This document shows, piece by piece, positions 16,921 through 20,000 of a stretch of 20,000 nt of DNA (its first letter is position 1; each line of letters begins with the position of its first letter). Below the pieces are notes generated by a model that ran no database searches, was not told the origin of the DNA, and saw only the letters and a list, made by a program, of their open reading frames with translations. The stretch spans positions 420,001 through 440,000 of the forward strand of contig NW_026728905.1 in assembly GCF_030272615.1 (NCBI RefSeq), written 5' to 3'. This DNA is from Cryptomeria japonica (lineage: Eukaryota; Streptophyta; Pinopsida; Cupressales; Cupressaceae). A program made the position numbers and the translations under genes.

Positions 16921-17387
16921 CCCTGGTGTGCAGCCCAGGCAAGTTGTGCGCACCAAGGCACCCACCCTGGCCAAGGTGGGTCACGGGGTGGGTCCTAGGG
17001 TGGGTAACGGGGTGGGTACTAAGGTGCGTGCCAAGGTGGGTCATGGGGTGGGTGCCAAGGTGGGCACCAGGGTGGGTGTGCACCAACCCTAGCCAGGGTA
17101 GGTCACGGGGTGGTTGTCGGGGTGGGCGTCAAGGAGCCAAGGTGGGTGGCAAGTAGCCAAGTTGCGTGCCAAGGTGGGTGTCGGGGTGGGTGCCAAGGAT
17201 CCAAGGTGGGTGCCAAGGAACCAAGGTGGGTGTCTGGGTGGGTGCCGAGGTGGGAGCCAGGGTGGGTCCCAAGGTGAGTGCAAAGGTGGGTGCCAGGGTC
17301 AAGGTGAGTGCCAATGTGGGTTCCAAGGTGCCAGGGTCAGGGTGAGTGCCAATGTGGGTTCAAAGGTGCTAAGTTGGGTGCGAGGTT

Positions 17388-17406
17388 GGGTGCGAGGGTG
17401 GGTGGG
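17388..17406 (+). other. Canonical G-quadruplex motif, copy B
   Basis: Same sequence and position relative to 5S as 11353-11371. Confidence 0.6.
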
Positions 17407-17475
17407 TGCCAAGGTGTGCTAGGTGGAAGCCCGGGTGGGTCGGCATCCCATGGGTGTCGAGTTGGGTGCCTGATG

Positions 17476-17850
17476 GGTGCTTCTTGTCAAGTTTTAGTCG
17501 TCGGGACTCATTTCGAGCCTTAGAGGTCGTTTCTTGTCCGGTTGCCCTGTCTTCGACCTGGGAACCCAATTTTGGTCCTCGGGTCCCATTTTTTTTTGTC
17601 TCGCATCCCACTTTTGGCCTGTGGCCTTTTCGGGGTCGATTCTCGTTTTGGGCATCAGAGCATGTTTCTTCTCCTAAAACCCAATATTTGTTTATTAAGT
17701 CTCGGAACACATTTTTGTTCTCGTGGACCCATCATGGGTCTTGGAACGCATTTGTGGTCCTTGGGTCCCATTTTGCATCCCGAAACTTGTGTTTTGGTGC
17801 TTGATCCCTATTTTGGGTGCCCACCTTGCACCAAGTGCGCACCCGGGGCA
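17476..17850. other. T-rich 5S upstream spacer, copy B
   Basis: Counterpart of 11441-11815. I saw no difference between the two, which points to a very recent duplication or ongoing homogenisation. Confidence 0.6.
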
Positions 17851-18184
17851 AACCGAGCGCCTTGGTGCACCGGGGCAAGATCGAGCGTGCACCCGAGGCG
17901 CCCCGAACATGCACCAAGGTGCACTCGGCCCACATGTGAGCGCAGGTCGTTGCGCCCGAGGTGGTGTGTGGGCACCGCGTTGCAGACGGGACACTGCACG
18001 CACACGACGCCCCGTCCAGGTGCACGCACGTAGGCCGGGCCGGGTGCACACCCGACGCCCTAGCAAGGTGCGCGCACCCGGGCAGGGCTCACACTTGGCG
18101 AACGGGGCGCACTTCGCGAGGGAGGGTGTGCACCTCGACGGGGGTGGGTGGCCGGGGTGGATTCGCACGTGGGTCGCGGTTTGC

Positions 18185-18212
18185 TAAGTACACACTGCGA
18201 CAAGCTCATAAC
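18185..18212 (+). promoter_or_regulatory. Upstream Pol III promoter of 5S copy B
   Basis: TAAGTA at -28 and C at -1, identical to copy A. Confidence 0.45.
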
Positions 18213-18331
18213 GGGTGCGATCATACCAGCGTTAGTGCACCGGATCCCATCAGAACTCCGCAGTTAAGCGCGCTTGGGCCGGAGTAGTACTGGGATGGGT
18301 GACCTCCCGGGAAGTCCCGGTGTTGCACCCT
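18213..18331 (+). rRNA. 5S ribosomal RNA, copy B
   Basis: This 119-nt plant 5S rRNA differs from copy A at one position, G80 in place of A80 (18292). G80 pairs with C96 and makes helix IV regular. Helix I, A-box, intermediate element and C-box are intact, and an unbroken T6 terminator follows. It looks like the functional form of the pair. It is on the + strand, opposite to the proposed 35S direction. Confidence 0.98.
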
Positions 18332-18343
18332 TTTTTAGTTTTT
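18331..18343 (+). terminator. Pol III terminator of 5S copy B
   Basis: Six consecutive T at 18331-18336, then AG and five more T at 18339-18343. Confidence 0.85.
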
Positions 18344-18781
18344 CGCCGGGCGTCGCAATGCTATTTGAATAAACCTTTTGCCCGTTTGCGTTCTCGTCGG
18401 GGCCGGGCCGGGCCGGGGTGCGCTGCCCGCACTACCGCGCGCGCGGGGGCGACACCGAGCGCGCACCCGAGGCGCCCCGAGCACACAGGCCACGGTGCAA
18501 CCCGGGCGTTGTGCGCGCACCCCGGTGCGCCCGAGGTGCTGCGCGCGCACCCAGGTGAAATCGGTGTGCACCTCGGCCAGTGCGCGCTCGGTCGAGTCGC
18601 GCACGTTGGCCAAGGTGCACGGTGATGTTTCTTACTCTAAGGTTCCGCACCAGACGCCCGGGACAGGTGAGCGAAGCTGGGCGGGGCCGGGTGCGCGGCC
18701 GGGGCAGGTGCACGCAGCTAGAGAGAGCTTTGGAGCACACCAGAGGTGCGCACCTTGGAGCACACTTCGGAGCGCACCAAT
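18344..18781. other. GC-rich spacer downstream of 5S copy B
   Basis: Counterpart of 12309-12747. It lacks one G at 18445-18449 and has A at 18720 where copy A has G. No gene is seen. Confidence 0.6.
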
Positions 18782-18894
18782 GATGCGCTCCATTCAAAAG
18801 TTTCCTGAAAAGGCAAAAAAAGTTGAGATTATAGAATTTCCCACTTGAGAGATTGTAAAAAAAAAAAATTTAAAATGAAGGAAACGCGGGTGCC
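18782..18894. repeat. AT-rich module 8 (copy of module 1)
   Basis: Same variant form as 12748-12860, including the 12-A run. Confidence 0.8.
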
Positions 18895-19520
18895 AAGGTG
18901 TGCGCGCCCGGGTGCGCAGCCCAGCCAAGGTGTGCGCACCAAGGCGCCCACCCTGGCGAAGGTGCACGCAAGGTGCGCACCCGAGGCAAACCGGACAATT
19001 AACCCAACTTTCGACTTCGCGCGCACCTGCGCACCTTGGAGCGCACTTCGGAGCGCTCCTTGGTGCGCACCAATCTTGGGCACCTCGGAGTGCACCATGG
19101 CGCCCACCAAGGTGCGCACCCGGGGCAAACCGAGCTCCGACTTCGTGCGCACCTTGGAGCGCACGAAAGGTGCGCACCATGGCGCCCACCAAGGTGCGCA
19201 GCCCAGCCAAGGCGTGCGCATCAAGGTGCGCACCCTGGCGAAGGTGCGCACCCGGGGCAAACCGAGCTCCGACTTCGTGCGCACCTTGGAGCGCACAAAG
19301 GGTGCGCAACCCAGCCAAGGTGTGCGCACCCCGGGCAAACCGAGCTCCGAATCGTGCGCACCTTGGAGCACACTTCGGAGCCCTCCTTGGTGCGCACCGA
19401 TGTTGCGCACCTCGGAGCGCACCCGGGGAAAACAATGCAATTAACCCGACTTTCGACTTCGTGGGCACCTCGGAGCGCTCTCGGGTTCGCACCTCGGAGC
19501 ACACCGAGGTGCGCACCTTT
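18895..19520. repeat. Irregular GGTGCGCACC array, copy B
   Basis: Counterpart of 12861-13486, with one difference noted (G19063 in place of T13029). Confidence 0.8.
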
Positions 19521-19569
19521 GATGCGCTGCCTTCACCAATTTCCAGAAAAGGCAAGAAAACATTGAGAA
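19521..19569. repeat. AT-rich module 9 (copy of truncated module 2)
   Basis: Same truncation as 13487-13535, so the break predates the 6,035-bp duplication. Confidence 0.75.
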
Positions 19570-20000
19570 GGTGTGCGCACCGAGGTGCCCACCCTGGCGA
19601 AGGTGCACGCGAGGTGCGCACCCGGGGCAAACCGGGCTCCGACTTCGTGCACGCCATGCTGCGCACCTTGGAGGGCCATGGTGCGCACCTTGGAGCACAC
19701 TTCGGAGCGCTCAATGGTGCCCAACCCAGCCAAGGTGCCCACCGCGGCGAAGGTGCACGCGAGGTGCGCACCCGGGGCAAACCGGGCTCCGACTTCGTGC
19801 ACGCCGCACCTTGGAGCACACTTCGGAGCGCTCCTTGGTGCGCACCAGGGCGCGCAACCCAGCCGAGGTGCCCACCCCGGCGAAGGTGCACGCGGGGTGC
19901 GCACCCGGGGCAAACCGGGCTCCGACTTCGTGCACGCCATGGTGCCCACCGCGCCAAGGTGCACGCGAGGTGCGCACCCGGGGCAAACCGGGCTCCGACT
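19570..20000. repeat. Start of a second 207-bp array, cut by the window end
   Basis: Collinear with 13536-13965. It has G19908 for A13874 and a small change near 19951-19956 (GCGCCAAGG for GCGGCGAAGG). Confidence 0.88.

Larger units (their letters stand above)
16958..20000. repeat. Copy B of the long 5S-bearing direct repeat, continuing past the window
   Basis: It starts at GCACCCACCCTGGCCAAGG, which aligns to 10923, and stays collinear with copy A to the last base. The right end is outside the window. The left junction lies inside a motif present in both joined arrays, as expected for unequal exchange or template switching at a short homology. Confidence 0.95.

Noticed and set aside
10923-20000. 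Cassandra-type retrotransposon, whose LTRs carry a 5S-derived promoter
   Set aside because: Cassandra LTRs are a few hundred bp with TG/CA ends and partial 5S sequence. Here the repeats exceed 3 kb, the 5S is complete with terminator, and I see no primer-binding site or short LTR borders.
1-20000. tRNA genes, 18S/5.8S/26S fragments, transposase or reverse transcriptase domains
   Set aside because: I looked for tRNA B-box-like GGTTCGAATCC, conserved rRNA blocks and polymerase or integrase motifs and found none.

Overview
No protein-coding gene is supported in this window. It is nuclear plant repeat DNA, made almost entirely of nested tandem repeats, and it carries two complete 119-nt 5S rRNA genes on the + strand (12178-12296 and 18213-18331). 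The 5S sequence is land-plant type. Its helix I ends (GGGTGC / GCACCC) and the GGGCCGGAGTAG segment look gymnosperm-like to me from memory; I could not search this.

My best reading, an inference, is the intergenic spacer (IGS) of a nuclear 35S rDNA unit in which 5S is linked to 35S (the L-type arrangement known from bryophytes, some ferns, Ginkgo and some other gymnosperms). The 35S transcription unit would run on the minus strand, opposite to 5S. The main support is a short element found 13 times between 5312 and 9451. On the minus strand it reads CTTATATAGGGGAG, which matches the plant RNA polymerase I initiator consensus TATATA(R)GGGG. No 18S, 5.8S or 26S sequence lies in the window, so the assignment is not proven.

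Layout, left to right: (1) 1-4962, a 188-bp satellite with about 26 copies, degenerate at both edges and nearly uniform in the centre; (2) 4963-6330, three diverged units of about 440-490 bp, each with a promoter-like element and a long hairpin; (3) 6391-6720, a 50/56-bp alternating repeat; (4) 6721-7831, four 311-bp promoter-bearing units; (5) 7832-8464, a 38/52-bp repeat; (6) 8465-9512, six promoter-bearing units, mostly 157 bp; (7) 9513-9700, a GTGCAC-rich patch; (8) 9701-11440, a strongly G-rich GGTGGGTGCC minisatellite; (9) 11441-12177, a T-rich and then GC-rich 5S upstream spacer; (10) 5S copy A; (11) 12309-16957, GC-rich GGTGCGCACC-type arrays punctuated by AT-rich modules of about 110 bp; (12) 16958-20000, a near-identical repeat of 10923-13965 that includes 5S copy B. 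Regions 8-12 therefore form at least one complete 6,035-bp 5S-bearing tandem unit plus half of the next.

The most interesting signal is at the 13 promoter-like elements. Each is followed, on the minus strand, by two adjacent inverted repeats. The first pairs the initiator GGGGAG with a CTCCCC downstream. The second ends 35 bp from TATATA in ten copies and 32-36 bp away in the other three. Base pairs are kept by compensatory changes in several copies. This looks like a structured 5' leader, or a DNA structure, tied to initiation. A second point is that 5S copy A combines an A-C mismatch in helix IV with a broken Pol III terminator, while copy B has neither defect. The long open frames in the window are by-products of stop-poor GC-rich repeats.
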